Origin: Ooceraea biroi
Lineage: Eukaryota > Arthropoda > Insecta > Hymenoptera > Formicidae
DNA: 64,000 bases
Assembly (NCBI RefSeq): GCF_003672135.1
Contig: NC_039506.1
Location: forward strand, 9,424,001-9,488,000
Direction: 5' to 3'
Positions 1 through 14,055 of this stretch are shown in pieces (the first letter of the stretch is position 1; every line of letters begins with the position of its first letter). The notes below the pieces were generated by a model. That model worked only from the letters and a program-made list of their open reading frames with translations, was not told where the DNA came from and did not search any database. The position numbers and the translations under genes were made by a program.

Positions 1-406
1 ATCGAAGAGCCTTTGAATTATTTGCCTTAGCCTTCCTTTGTTCGCATCCTTATTAAGGATCCTTTACCCGGTAACACTGTTGAGAAATAGGTTGAAAAAG
101 ACTAGGGTGGATATAACAGTACACCAACAAAGGATACAATAGTAAATGTTTTTGAGAATTGTAAGAAGTCTTCCTCGTACGCGTAACGACTTCCGCTCAT
201 ATCCATAAAATAACACGAGAAACCTCGTAAAAAGTTATTATTCATCAGTTGCAAGATAAACCCAAGTAATTCCAAAAAAGTAAAAATGTTACAAGTTTTG
301 CATTACGTATTTATGACGAATAAGAAGATATTTACATGCATGCTTTGTTCGAAATATTGAGTTGTTATAAAAGTTCGTAACATTATTTTAGTGAAATTCC
401 AAGACG

Positions 407-437
<31 letters not shown>

Positions 438-3400
438 TTGCATAAATATTTATTCACCTATATTGTCTTGTTCTACTAACATTTACCATCTTTATGGTAG
501 CTTAATGATTCCATCGTTCCAGAACTTGTCATCTCTTTTTCATAAGAAAAATTAAACAACGCTACCGACGTTTGTTACAACGTAATAATATATTTTCATT
601 CATAAATACGTAAAGCAGAAACGCAAAATATGTTTAGAGAACAATGCACTGACTTGTTAGAAAGTTTTACATTCACTACTGTTTCAGAACGATTTATTCA
701 CATCATATTATAGCAACATAACTTCAATTCTTTGTTCTGTGTAGTAAATAATATAATCGATTGAAGTTAATTTGTAACGTGTAATCGTAATCGTATGAGC
801 ATTTGCAATTAATAAATCATAGGACCATCTATAGGACCACATAAATAAATTTTCGTAGGATGTCTGCGGGATTTTGTGGATTTGAGGAAAGGGCGGTTGC
901 GAGAACAGCTGCTTTCCGATCAATTTCGCGCAAACTTTGTCACCTCGCACGAATTTTATTCTTTCCCTCGGGATATCTTTCCGATCGATTGATCGATTTC
1001 ATCTCGCAGACTTAGCGACGACACTCGCGTGAAGACTCATGCTGACCCTTTTTCTGGCGAGTTTGAGCCATTCGAGCAAACGACGTCCCCTTATCGCACG
1101 CCATTTCGTAGATTGATGCGACTTACACCGGTGCGCTTCACGGAGTTCAGATTGGTGTGCGTTATCGATTAGTAATTTGGAACGCGGATTTTCCTCCGGT
1201 TCGTCGAGCTTAATTTTCTTTCTTGTTCTTCTTTTTTACGGACATGCCTTGACGATGGATCGATGCACAGCAGCACATCATATCGTCCTTGCGTAGTAAA
1301 AACGATTTTTCTTTATGCTTTTCGTACAGCGTGAAGCCAAGAGTGGTACGTTGAGATTTTTGTGCAGAACTTCTCTATCATTTATAGTTAATTATAATTA
1401 ATTTATAATTAATTATAATTTATTATGATTTATGATATAGGAATACATTATATCACGTTTCTCTGACGCGACAGTTATATTTTTTTCATTTATTTTTATA
1501 AATTTACGTTCTAGAATCGCAGGGAGACCAGCGAAATTAATTGCCCGTTAACGAAAATGTTCCTTGCTATCAGCTCGTTACCATTATGCAATTGCAAACA
1601 TTAGACTTGGAGGAAGAAACGAGAATATCGATCGATTTTGTGTATTTGCTTTATTAATAAAACAGGACCATGTTCCATCCATTAGTATCGAGCATCTGAC
1701 CTGGAACAGTGAATCCGATTCTTCAATACAGAAACTTCCCCGTAATGTTTCTCGTAAAAGTAACCGGTGAATAGCTTGTGTGAAATTGAAGAAACAGCCG
1801 TGTAACTTGACACAACCCTCGATCGAGGAAGTAAAAAGGAACTCACTACTCGAGTTTAGTTACAACCAATGGAAACTTCTTATTCCGGCTGCGTCGGCTA
1901 GTTCTCTCCTTTCCTCGGAAAAGAGATCTTACTTGCGAGTTATCTCACCGTTTCCTCGAGGTAGTTAAGGGAACTATCGGCGACAATTTTCCAAGATACA
2001 AATGTTCTGAATGTTCGTCGACGAATCGCATGTCTCTTCCGTTTAAATTTTTCTCGTAATGCATCACTATCTCCTGCACGCATCGATATATCAATATATC
2101 AACATGTCATCAATATGACAACTATAACGGATTGTTTTATCATCTATCGTATGAAGTTATTACACGCGCGTATTTTTATGAACAATAAAATGGAATGGCG
2201 TTTCCCTTGGGGCAATTTTGAGTGCCACGAGTAAAGCAATACGATCTGCTCTCTTCTCCGGCGAAGTGAATCACGATAGTGTTCGCTATTCTCGGTTGTT
2301 CATCAAGTAGAAATTTTAGAAGTGTTACCTACGATCAGATGATATTATCGCTTCGCGTGTATCTGGATTTCGATGCTCTAGATTTCGTCCCCGATGCCAT
2401 CTCGCAGTTGGCAACATTTCATCAATCCCGTTTCCCGAGCGATCAAATGCGTCATTCGGACAGGCCATGCAGGTCTCCCAGGGCGAAGCCACTTGGCCGC
2501 TCGTCATTCAATAAAAGAGAGGGAAATCACGTCGGGCCGCTAATGGAGCTTTTCAATGGTTTCGTGGTGCTATTCTCCAGCCAATCCCTAATAATCGATT
2601 TTCGCGTGGCAAAAGGTGTGATCATTTCACAAGGAAGGAAGAATCTCTTTCCTTTGAGTTATACTTGATAGAAAATGAAGATGTTTTTGAAACGAAATTA
2701 TAAGGATACAGAAAATTCAAGATATTACTCTCAATTTTAAGCAGAAGTTTACTTACATAAATTAAAGATGTTATTAAGATGTTTATTGAACGATTCGATT
2801 TCAGAGAAAATTTTTGACTGTGAAAACGTGAGAGAAATTTGCGAGAACAGAATTTACATTAAAAGAAGTTTACACAAGTAGAAGCAGGAGGTCAAAGGAA
2901 ATAGCGCCAGTTTGTCCCGTATGCGTCTCGAGGGTGCAACAGGGTGGGTCTCGGTACTTGAAGGCGGTTTGAATTTGTACCTTCTTCGCCTTGATCAAAC
3001 TTGTACGAGCGCAAGGCGAGTCGAATCGAAATATTGTCAAACACTCGACGTGCTGCAGCGAGCTCGAAATTGGCGAAACGAAGTGATGGTATAGAAAAGT
3101 GTTGCTGACACATTTACGAACGAAAAATTGATAACGGCAGTAATAAATTGTTTTGCGAAGGGAATTTTTTTAAATTCACTGGCGCTACAGATAATTTCGC
3201 GCTCAAAAGATTAATTACGTGGCCTGTAATGATTCTGACAGTTTCACGAAAGCCGTGCTTTCGTAGCTGCAAATTGTAACTGTACAGAGAACCGTAAACA
3301 GAACACGGAAAACTGAAAACGCACGTACGTCAGCCAAGACTTTGTTTTAAAAAATCTTCTATCTTCTTTGGAAGGACAAACAGGCAGAAGAACAGAATGG

Positions 3401-6400
3401 AATGGACGTAGAACTAGGTCATGCTCGGAACACGCATGTTATTTGCTCCGGAGATGAAAGGACATGGAGGCAATACTCCAACGTATATACCCGTTAATAC
3501 CAACGTATATTATCCGCCTCTTTTTGCATGCGATCGCAGACGAAAGGACAGAAGAATGCGCTTTGTGCCACCCGGAATGACGTCCGAATAAAAAGTAAGG
3601 CAAATCGTCACCGCGAGATCGGCATAATAGAGTAGACTATCCTATCGTCGCTGTGGCAAATTGAGAGTCTGCAAAATTGAAGACCTGAAGCGAGAAAATG
3701 CACGTAGACCGCGCGACAAAGGCCGTATGGCAAAGCGACTCGGCGTGAATCTCGTAAGCCGAGCGTACGCATTGTGGTTTTCAGCGATTCGATATGATCC
3801 GTGCTGGGAACGGCCTTATGAATATGTGATGCCGATACTATTACGTCAGACTGTCCGCGCGTCATGTTACAACACACGACGGACACGTCCAGCCATATTT
3901 TCGTAGGAAACTATGTGCATAAATAAAAAAAGGCATCTGCAGTTTCGATTTTATTACTGTCATCGCGGACGCAATACCTTTTGTCACGATAATCATCTGA
4001 TACATACATCTGACACATGCAGCGAAGCTTATAATATCATCAAGTAATCAAGAAGATCAAGTAACCAAAGATGAAGTAAATCAAGTAATGACGTTAACTA
4101 TCTACTTCAAAGTTACAGTTGCTCACGAGTAAAAAAATTTCGAAAACAATGCATTAATAAGAACGCATTAATAAAAGAAGAGTTTGCGGTTTTGAATGTT
4201 TAAGCATCAGATCTTACTAGACACCACGTTCCACGATATAGATAATTTTTTGTGTAACATTTTGCTCGCCTGAGCTCGCTTAAATGGGAGATTTCTAGAG
4301 ATATCTAATTGTAAGAGACAGCTATACACAGACACGTTCGCAAGGCACGCTATCTCCGCCGCAATGGACAAACACACAAATGACGTTTATAGCAGCAGCA
4401 GCAGCTAATTTTCCATTCGTAATTATATACCAAGTAAACAGTAGTGCGAATACTCGGCATTTGAAGCTGAGCTGCTCGCACATCCAGGCGCTGTTTGTCG
4501 CGGCGTAATATTACGATCTCTCGCACGTAGAGATGGATGCCTCTGCCACTCTCTAGAATTTCAGAGCGCGCGGAAATGTAGTCAAAGTAATGCAATAAAG
4601 CACTGCCCTTACCCATCTATCTGCAGGTCGGTCTGTCCGCAACAGAAAGCCGTCAGTCTCGCTCATAGCTGATATTTATTTGTGTGAGCTGGCATGAACT
4701 TGCTCCTATGAGCCTTCTCATATGTGCCAGCTCAACTGTTTTCGCGCACGATATCCTTGGGGCATCTGAATTCCGTTTACTATGCTGTCTCTCAAACATC
4801 CGGTTACTTGTAGTGCAACGTGAGATTTCCGTTGTTCGATCATCACACGCATGGAACCGCAATCCTTATTCCTCGCTTTGTCAACGAATTTCGTCAACTG
4901 AAAGCTCTTTCCAGAAATAGAAACCTCTCTTCAATCCGCTGTCCAGTTTCATGGAATAATCAAGTCATGCCGGTACAAATAATTGAAGCACTAATTGAAA
5001 CAGCAGATGATTAAATAAGTTACTGTTGTCCAATTATAATTAATATAATTTCGATTTTTTATTGTAAAGCTATAGAAAATATAATCTGCTATTTTATCGT
5101 TGTAATTGGATATCGCTTGTGGCAATGTGATTTTCGATAGCGCTTCAGTGCATGTGATACAGTAATGCTGCAACTGTATTCGAATTTATTCAACTATTCT
5201 CACGCGTGTAGATTGTAACTATACAATTTCCGTTGAATTTTCTGCCTGTATTTTCTAGTGATTCACACGTCGTTTCGTGGTCGAGTTCAAAATGAATGAA
5301 CAACTGTGGTTCCGAAGTGCACGTTCGAGTTTTACGTGATACTCTAACAAACACATGTACGACACATGCGGATGACTAGAACCGAACAAAACCCATTCAG
5401 GCAATTACTTTACTTTTGTGCGTAGGACGGCAAAGCACACTGCAAGAAGACTCGCTTTTACAGCGAAGTCTTAATTACAACACAAATAACGAAGCACGAT
5501 CCAAGCTCTCTTATTCCCTATTCAGCATGGATCCAAACAAAATTACGTGTTCCGCGGCCTTTTCTCTTTTACAATGCAAAGTAACGCTATCACGTACAAT
5601 GCTTTAATTTAATTAGAAGCTCGTGTAACACTGGATGAAAGAAAACCTGTTTGTTAACGTGATACGTTCAAACTCTTATAGAACTTTTAAATTAATATGT
5701 ATATTGATTTAAATATATAAATATAAATATTATATATATATATAAAATATTTATATTTATGTATTTATATATATGTATGTATATATTGAATGAATTTGGA
5801 ATCATCTCCTATATTATCAGATTCAAACTATGACTATTCTCTATGAATGGTAAGATTTTTTCCTGATCACTATAAATGGCATTGCGTTTTAGCAATTTCA
5901 AGTGACTCCTTTTATCGCGTCAGCGAAAGGTTTTCAGTCTCACTGAATAACTACACTGTCGACCATGTCGGACAAAATATCTTTCGACGTCTTTTGATGC
6001 CTTTGCCGGGGCTTATTACATTAACATAAGAATGAGCGCGCACTTACAATGGGGAAGCGCCAACGGAATCGAGTTGGAATTACTGGGCGCCTACTCGGTC
6101 GAGTTTTACATTTGCATATCCCGCGAGACAGGGTAGTCCTTAAAAGGGACAGGAGATGGACCAGAGAAAAGCGGACGCCGAGCGTGTCAGTACCAAGTCT
6201 AATCTTGTTTTCGTAATTCGTGCGGCAACGGAGGATTCGTATCGATTGGCAGCATCCCCTCTGTTTACGAGATACGGCAGCTTGCTTGTTAGATCTGTTC
6301 TAGCGGAATGTACGATATGTGTAGATATAATATGCATATAATTATCTGTGTATCAATCGATTACCGATAGCGCATCCCATCGCCGGTTGTAGTGGTTGAT

Positions 6401-7600
6401 TTCACTAAAAAGCAGCAGTATATTTAATAACAATGTAACATATTTATTAATAATGTAATGTGATATATTTATTAATAATATATTTATACAATTAATGTAA
6501 TATGTTTATGATTTTAGATGCTAATATAAAGAAAATGTCGAATATAATGCATTATTTGTGTAATTTACGTGAAGGATTTGGTGCGTAATGGCAACGCGTA
6601 TATATTGTATAAATTATGCTACCACGGTCTCTATGTTAAATTGGCGCGAGAGATGTTCTTCTAATTAAGTAAAGTTACATCTGGAGAGGATGCGGAAAGA
6701 TTGTAACGACATCGTTAATTTCACGCACGCGTTACAATTCCATCCACAATGTGGTAATTGTTTTCCCTCGTATACGGGAAATATTGCCATTTCCACGCTT
6801 ATTGCATCAACACCGAGCGAGTTCTGGTGAGCAGTTAGGGTGAAGTATACGGGAGGAACATGGAATTACGTTCAGTTAAGCGGGAATTTAATCATGACCC
6901 ACGCGTAATTTTTCATAAGTCAGTTTTCCCTCTGCTGCGAGTCATAATGGTGTTTACCGACAAATGTAATATTATTGTCATATATGTTTCATTCTAATTC
7001 TAACTATTAACTATTAACTATTGACTATTAACTATTAATTATTGTTTTAGATATGAAATTAAATGATGTTGAGCTTAATTTAAATCACTTCGTGCGTATT
7101 TTAAAATAATTAAATTAAATGAGTATTATATATTACTTTAATATTATCAACGTTTTAACAAAATGATACAGTAGCTCTAATACTTTAAAGTAAAATTATT
7201 TTTGCATGATTTTATTGTTATAGAACATGCGAATATTTTTATATTAAATATAATTGCTTGCATCTCTTTTTTTCTCCTTTTTCTTTATTTTATTTGGTAA
7301 AGAGTTAAAGATGCTTAATAATCGATACTTAAAGAAAGGAAAAGAACAGAGAAAAAGAAAGAGAAAAATATGGACACAATTTATTATAATAGTATTGAAA
7401 TCGCACATTATACGCACAGTTATTATTTATCATCAATTACATTTAATACATCTTGGACACAAGACTGAATTCTGGAATTAAGTTAAGCAAATACGAACGA
7501 TTTCACTGTTATTTGGCCTCGCCCGGATTAAGCCGCAAGCTGAATATCGCTCCCGCAGCAACGTGTCGTTTCACTATACGTAAATAGCTTCCTCCCACCC
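1..7600. other. AT-rich flank without a recognisable gene
   Basis: Both strands were read. Only short open frames with no family resemblance are present. Low-complexity parts are a (TA)n run at 411-437, a self-complementary AATTATAATTAA-type stretch near 1390-1421, and a heptamer array at 7001-7040. It may be intergenic or intron of an upstream gene. Confidence 0.6.
7001..7040. repeat. Heptamer tandem repeat (ACTATTA-type)
   Basis: About five to six copies of a seven-base unit, one of them with a G for A change. Simple satellite-like DNA without other visible role. Confidence 0.8.
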
Positions 7601-9540
7601 CCTGTCTGGCACCCTCCACGCATTGCATCAACATTCGAGATCCCGCCCGCGCTTTCATTATGGGGGAGCAGGGTGCCGAACAAGATGCAATGAAGACGGC
7701 GCAAGGGGAAGCAGGGAGATAAGGCAACCGTCTTTCATCCCTCACATGCTTAAACCCCGACATCCCTCGTCGCAACGTGTGAAAGTCCTGACCCTTACAG
7801 TACCGTGGGCCGCCGTCGCAGCCGCCACCGCCGTCGTCGTCGTCGTCGTTGGCGGCGTATTCGCCGCGGTATCCATAGTGACGGAGCACATGCGCGATGG
7901 GGTGACTCGGGCCATCCACCGTGGAGCACACCACGGGGGTGGTTTTTCGTGTTGGCACACCCGGGCTGTTGGCTGGGCGGTGTCTGCGGCCTTCACTTTC
8001 CTCCCGAAAATCGAAGGCTACGGGAGTTGATAGCCGTCCCTTTTTCCTCTGTCTTTCCTCTCCGTCACCTTCGTTTTTTCACCCACCGTCACCGTCCTTA
8101 TCCTCTCTCCTTTCTTCTTTCCCCTTTCTTCGGTTCTTCGCTTCCTCCACCATCACCACCACCTGTGTCTTGATCTCTTCTTGTTTTCATCTCCTTCATT
8201 TTCTCCCCTCTTGTCACCGCTTAATTTCTCGCCACGTCAGTCGGGTTGTCATCACTTCTGTATTTTTTTCTCCTCGTACACGTGTTAAGAGGGACGCGCG
8301 AGGCCGTATGGTTGCATCCGCCGCAACGCGGTGTGCACGTGTCGAAACGAAGCAAAGAAAAATACAAGTGAAAGTGTCGCACCCCAAGCGGTTTCAACAG
8401 CTCCCGTTCTGTGCACGGCAATCGCTTGCTCAGCGCTTGCAGCAGTCCGGAACTTTCTTACGTCGTTCTACACTGATAGAAGACTCTTGAGACTTGGAAG
8501 ACTCTCGAGCGATCTCGACAAGCGACCGTCAGGCCCCGCTTCCGGCCGAAGTGTCGGAGAGGCGGCATCGAATCGGATCGAAGGATCGGGCGGCGCGTGC
8601 ATGTAATGCAAGTCAATCGCTTCCGCTGCGCTAGTGAAACTTCCTGATCACGTGAGCCAGCAGCGAGGGTGGCGAGGCGGTAAAGGAGGTGCCGTGGTGC
8701 CGAGTGCGTCGTAGTCAGCGATACGACCACCAGCAAGACATACGTTCTCCCGCGTGGGAAGCCACTGATGGATTCTCCGATTTTCACCGACTAACGAAGG
8801 CGACCCGGCGTGCGCGTCGATCGATCATCCGAGGACCGCTCTACCCCGAAGATCGGCCGCCAGTCTCGGTCGTTCCGCGGCGAGGTTCCGACGCGTCGCG
8901 TCGATCCTCCGGCGTGTCTGACAAATCTCGGTCATCCTGCGGATGATTCACGCATGGGAGACATCGCTCGTCTCGATCTTTGTCATCATGAGCATGAGGA
9001 AATACACCATGCCGTGCGTAACGGTGGAACAACTGACGCGTGACAGCAACTCGGCGCGCGGCCGTTTGCGACGCGATCGGACAGTCGACGGCGCGGTGAT
9101 TTAAATAGACACGCTGCGTGTGCTTTTTTTATTTCGCCGACAACACGCGACTCCAACCAAGCCGAAGCCAAGCGAAGCGGACCGCACCGAATCGGATCGA
9201 CCGTGCGTAATTACGGCCAAGCGTGTAATCGCCACCTCCGACGAATCGCGCGATGTGTGCATCCAGTTTCGATCAAGAATGACCTGATTGCATCCTCGGA
9301 GCTAGGATCGATTCTGGAGAGCGTCCGTCGTCTTTCCGTCGTCTCTCCCTTGTTCTTCCCTCTATCTTTGCCGCCTCTGTATACCCATCGTCATCCGGTG
9401 GAACATTGCGGCCCGCAGAAGCGGATCCTCGCGGTCGGCGCGGATGACACCACTGCCAGATCGATCACTGTCAAGTAGATCGTGCGCGCTTTCGCGCAGC
9501 TTCGTAAAGGTATCCTGCCGTTCCGATGATCCGCAGGAGG
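7600..9540 (+). promoter_or_regulatory. GC/CpG-rich island, candidate promoter or first non-coding exon
   Basis: This 1.9-kb block stands out from AT-rich surroundings by its many CG dinucleotides. It contains a GTC trinucleotide run near 7829-7850 and a pyrimidine-biased tract at about 8036-8240, and ends near a possible splice donor (TAAAG|GTATCC, about 9511) and a 9-bp hairpin at 9524-9547. Open frames overlap on both strands and look like composition artefacts. The nearest gene with the right orientation is Nmdar2, whose first coding exon lies 14 kb downstream, so a leading non-coding exon here is plausible but not shown. Confidence 0.35.
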
Positions 9541-12500
9541 ATCATCGAGGCTGCTGATCGCATGCGAATGAATGAGTGCAATTAATTGCAGGTCAAAGTC
9601 TCGAAGTCTCGCTTGTTTTATTCACGAAAGCAGCTTATTCGACATTGTTAATTCGAGTATTTGTATGCTTATCATTATTCGTTATCTGATGCTGATTATT
9701 TTTGTAAAACACTGTTCTGAAAACGCGCTGCTAAAAAATGGAAATATTGAAATGTATTAAAAGGTATTAAATGTCACGATATACCTTATGCTCTTGGTCC
9801 CTTTGCATTTCCATTTTTTGAACATTTTTGATATCGCATATATGTAATGTGCAAGTGTGATTCTACTCTAGGCAGCACATTCTCTTTAATATATACGTCA
9901 TAGAAAATTTTAATTAAACATTGGGATATTTATTTCAAGCATATAACATGTACAGATCTCGTGTAAAACGTTTTATATTACCACAATTTTTCGGCACAAA
10001 GCTGATAATAATCGCTCAAAAGTCGATTATGCTCTCTATTTGTTTATCTCTCTTTCTCTCTTTCTCTCCATGAAAATCTATATTCGTTATGTTATTACCA
10101 CTTTTGCCGCTCGGTTTCTCCACGATCTCATCCACCCGCGAAAATATTCCATTCGAACGATGCGCTTATCGCTCGCGCCCGAGTTTCATTATAAGCGCGC
10201 GATGATATCCATACATATATACTCATACGCACACACCCACTTACGCGCGCACATATAGATACACATTCACATATAAATATACACAGAGTTATATGCACAA
10301 TTTTCATGATATGCACGAGGAAACATGCCATTTCTCTTGCGTTTATGATGTAACCGGGTGCGGATCGCGCGCGCATCGTGCGATCCGCTCGAGTTAATTC
10401 CATCGGTCGGCTTCCATCCGTCGGAGCCAATGCAACCCCAGTTGGACGATCGCAAATGAAACGCGCACAGATCTCTCGACGTCACCCCTCTCGGTCGATG
10501 AATATTCTGTGGTCGGCCCGTTAACCATGAGTCGCTCGTGGCCACGAGCACGCCCGTAGGGCGCTCGCCTGCATAATGTCTGGTCCGAAGTGCACTCCTA
10601 CATCTGTGTGTCCGGGCTCTTCCGTGAGCCTTGAGTGCAGCCTTCCGGCGTGTACCCCTTAACGAGGCGTTAATTAGGGGTTACTTCGATTACGCCCCGT
10701 CCTGGGCAAATATCCAGCCCTAATGGAACGTTCTTTATTTCTCATTCTCGTCGTCGTTCATTTTAACATCTCTCTTGTGCCTGCGGGTTCAACGTTGCGA
10801 CCCGTTCCTTGAGTTGTGTTTAAGAGCGACGTTTAACGTCACACGTCACTTCCTTCGCTACTTGCGCAACGATCGTTCCTTGCGATCGATAATGTGTAAA
10901 CGGTGCGATTTATCGCGCTCCGGGGTAGCAACGTTTCCTCATGTTGCAAAACGGCTAACAGCACGTTTCCTGCAACGTTTCTTTGGTTATCGCATCCATT
11001 ATTGTCGCGTGAGATATCGATTCGCTACCCTCCGTTTATACGAATCACCGATGTATCCAAATAAAATGCAAGGGTGCTTACTCTACTTTTCATCATTAAT
11101 CTCTGCCAAGCAAACATACGACGTTGTAAACATTGCAAAAGTACTGATTGCGCTGCGTTTAATGGGACTGATGTAGATAGTACAAAATTATTAGCAAAAA
11201 TTTTGAAAGCTGAAAGGATACCTAATAATTCGTCATGTTTTATTTGTAAAATACATCTGCTTAAAATCACAAAATTTCCCTCACGAAATATAAATGACAT
11301 ATTTAAAATATCAACAAAATTGTTGCCAGATTCACGATAATATTTTGATTACTATGCTGCTATATTTCAGAAAATTCAAATAAATACAGAATTTGTATAT
11401 GTCGTAAGATGCGATCTATAGACATAATACGTTTTTTCGAGAAAAACAGTTTTAATAGCGCCATAATGGAAATGGTTAATCAATGCCGATGCTATTAAAG
11501 CTGAGTAATTTCTACATATAAAGTTTATTTTTATTGAATGCCATTCCTTAAGCACCGATTATATGAGCAATTTTTACTGTGTTAATAACCTTACTGCCCC
11601 GCAATCGCGCAGAATCTAGATTAAACCATCCGTAACGCGCTAAAGAGTGGCGCGGGCAACCTTAATAACCGTCTTTATTTTTCGCTTTTTCTCCCCTTGC
11701 TTTTCTTGCCTTCAGAAATTGATAACTCTACACCTTGTTCCACGCTACATGCAATTTTTCTGTCTTTGAAGCTCGAGATAACATTATTGTGTTCCACTTT
11801 ACGCAGCTGTCCGCCTTATTCATTATACAGCTAAAATAAGAAAAAAATTACTTTTATATCTTTCCTAAAACTGCATTTTCAAACCTCGTAGGAACAATTC
11901 CGTGATGTCTTGCATTGAAATGCTCAACGCATTTCGAGAATGTATTTTTCATCAGATGCAACATATCATGACTTTTGCAACAATCATTTCGTGTGTTTGC
12001 TTAAAGGATTAGAATAAAAAGAGATATAAACGAGCTGTATTTTATTTGATTGGATCGGAGATGTAAACGAAGGGAAATATATTGAAACTCTTGTAATATA
12101 ATAGGATTTTATTATTACCTAAATTAAGATTTATTGGATAATATTTAATTAATTAATTTCGTGGAATAAAGTTAACTTTTATCTTAACATCTGCGTAGAA
12201 AGTTTTAAATCTTCAGCTGTTATACTTTTACAATACTTTCTGACTGCACTTTCGATATATTTCTTATTTTCCGGATAATCTTCAACCCAATCTTAAACTA
12301 TCTTTTTATATTATTTGTCTTTAATTTCTATAGAAGAAAAGTTGCTCTTTTATTTTCGTTTTAATTACTTTATGATCATAAGAGAATGTACTTACTTTTA
12401 GTTTCTTTTTACAAACTAAAAGTAAAGAAATATATTAGTAATGTATCATTACATTAAATATAATCAAAAATTTAAGATAGTGAAGATCTTCAAATGAAAA

Positions 12501-13991
12501 TGAAATATATTTACAATTAGGCTTTTTAATTAACGTAATGTATTAAATGAAATTAACATTAATTAATATTAATATCAGTCATATAATTAACAAAACCATT
12601 AATAAAGAATAGATATTTACGATTGTTGCAAGATTTCATGAAATTGACTTCTATTCAGGGAAATATATACATCTGACAAAGCTAGAGAAAATCCTTTATT
12701 GAAATATGATAATTATAATTTCCGAAACTCTTTTCTCTTCGTATTTCGAGCTTTCTTTTTGAGGTTTCTTTCATTTCTTAGTTTTATTCATATGTATTTA
12801 TATTCATATTATTATTCATATTCATATTATCTTTCTATACATGACTCTGAAATATTATACATATGTATAAATGTGGTGTATATACGCGGCTGGCATTTAT
12901 ATAACATATATTTTTCTTAACAGCATAGTCACCCCTTGTTTATCAAGAGAAAGCGCTCGCGTGGCCAACGTCAAAAAAGCAATTCCAAGTTGTGTCACCC
13001 CCAGTGTGATATACGGTCCGGTCCGAACTAAATCTTTTTTCCCTTCCTTTTCAACATCTGCCCTTGCCCTTTGAACGTTCATCTTTTTAAACTCTATTTA
13101 CGACGTAATTATTGACCATCGCTGAGATTCATGAACCAACATATGCGAACCACCTGTAGATATCAAGCACTTTCAGTATTATTCGTGAATATTCGTATTA
13201 TTAATTCATGTTGCAATTTATAGTGACAAATAATATTCAATGGAGCGAAACTATTTTCGTATTGAGTAATGTGTACATTTATAAAAACTGTATTGTTCGA
13301 AAAATTATTCTGCAGTTTCCATTTTCCCGATTTTAGAACGCGTTATTTTAGAACGTATTATCAGATATATAATTTAAAGAATTAAATTGAAAAAACAAAT
13401 CAAATTTTTTATATTTATTGTTTTAAATAATATTAATCAATAAGTGTTATATTAACATTATTTTGTCGTATTTTGTTTGTACTTTTGTTTGTGCGTGAAG
13501 TTAGAAAGAAATGAATACATGAAAATAATCAAACGAATAGGTAAAAATAATTTTATGAAAATATTATTTCCATATATTTTTTCAATGAAAAATTTTTAAA
13601 TCTTTTGTCTCTTTTATCTCTTTCCATTCACTGCAACACTCTACTGAGTAGTGAGATGCCAAAATAAAAATTAATTATGAAGCAACAGATTGGATGCTGT
13701 TGCACGTTGCCAATGCCAAGAAATAAGATATAATAAAATCATGATTACATAACCATAGTTATAAAACTGTACTAGTTGTTATATACAATTTTATTCTAAC
13801 GATTTTCGTAAAAGCTTTATAATAAAATTAATTTTATCGCTCACATTTAGTAAAAGTGTTGTACCTCTTCATTTGAGAAACTTTTCAGTGTATTTTTTAC
13901 GGTTCTGGCAAAAAATTCTGCAGCAGAATATTTGCGCGTTAGGACAAAATTAGTAATTAATGTGTCATGCACAGAGTTTCATGAACTACGC

Positions 13992-13992
<1 letters not shown>

Positions 13993-14051
<59 letters not shown>
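13993..14051. repeat. (AC)n microsatellite
   Basis: Uninterrupted AC dinucleotide run of about 29 units; likely polymorphic. Confidence 0.97.

Positions 14052-14055
<4 letters not shown>

Noticed and set aside
2279..2668. 129-codon open frame on the plus strand
   Set aside because: No domain, no signal and an opposite-strand overlap; consistent with chance.
7509..8490. Overlapping long open frames on both strands in the GC-rich island
   Set aside because: They are low-complexity (His/Arg/Ser/Pro-rich), overlap each other on opposite strands and match no family; GC-rich DNA simply has few stops.
10775..11340. Two overlapping open frames, one Cys-containing
   Set aside because: Cysteine spacing does not form a known zinc finger and the frames have no family resemblance.
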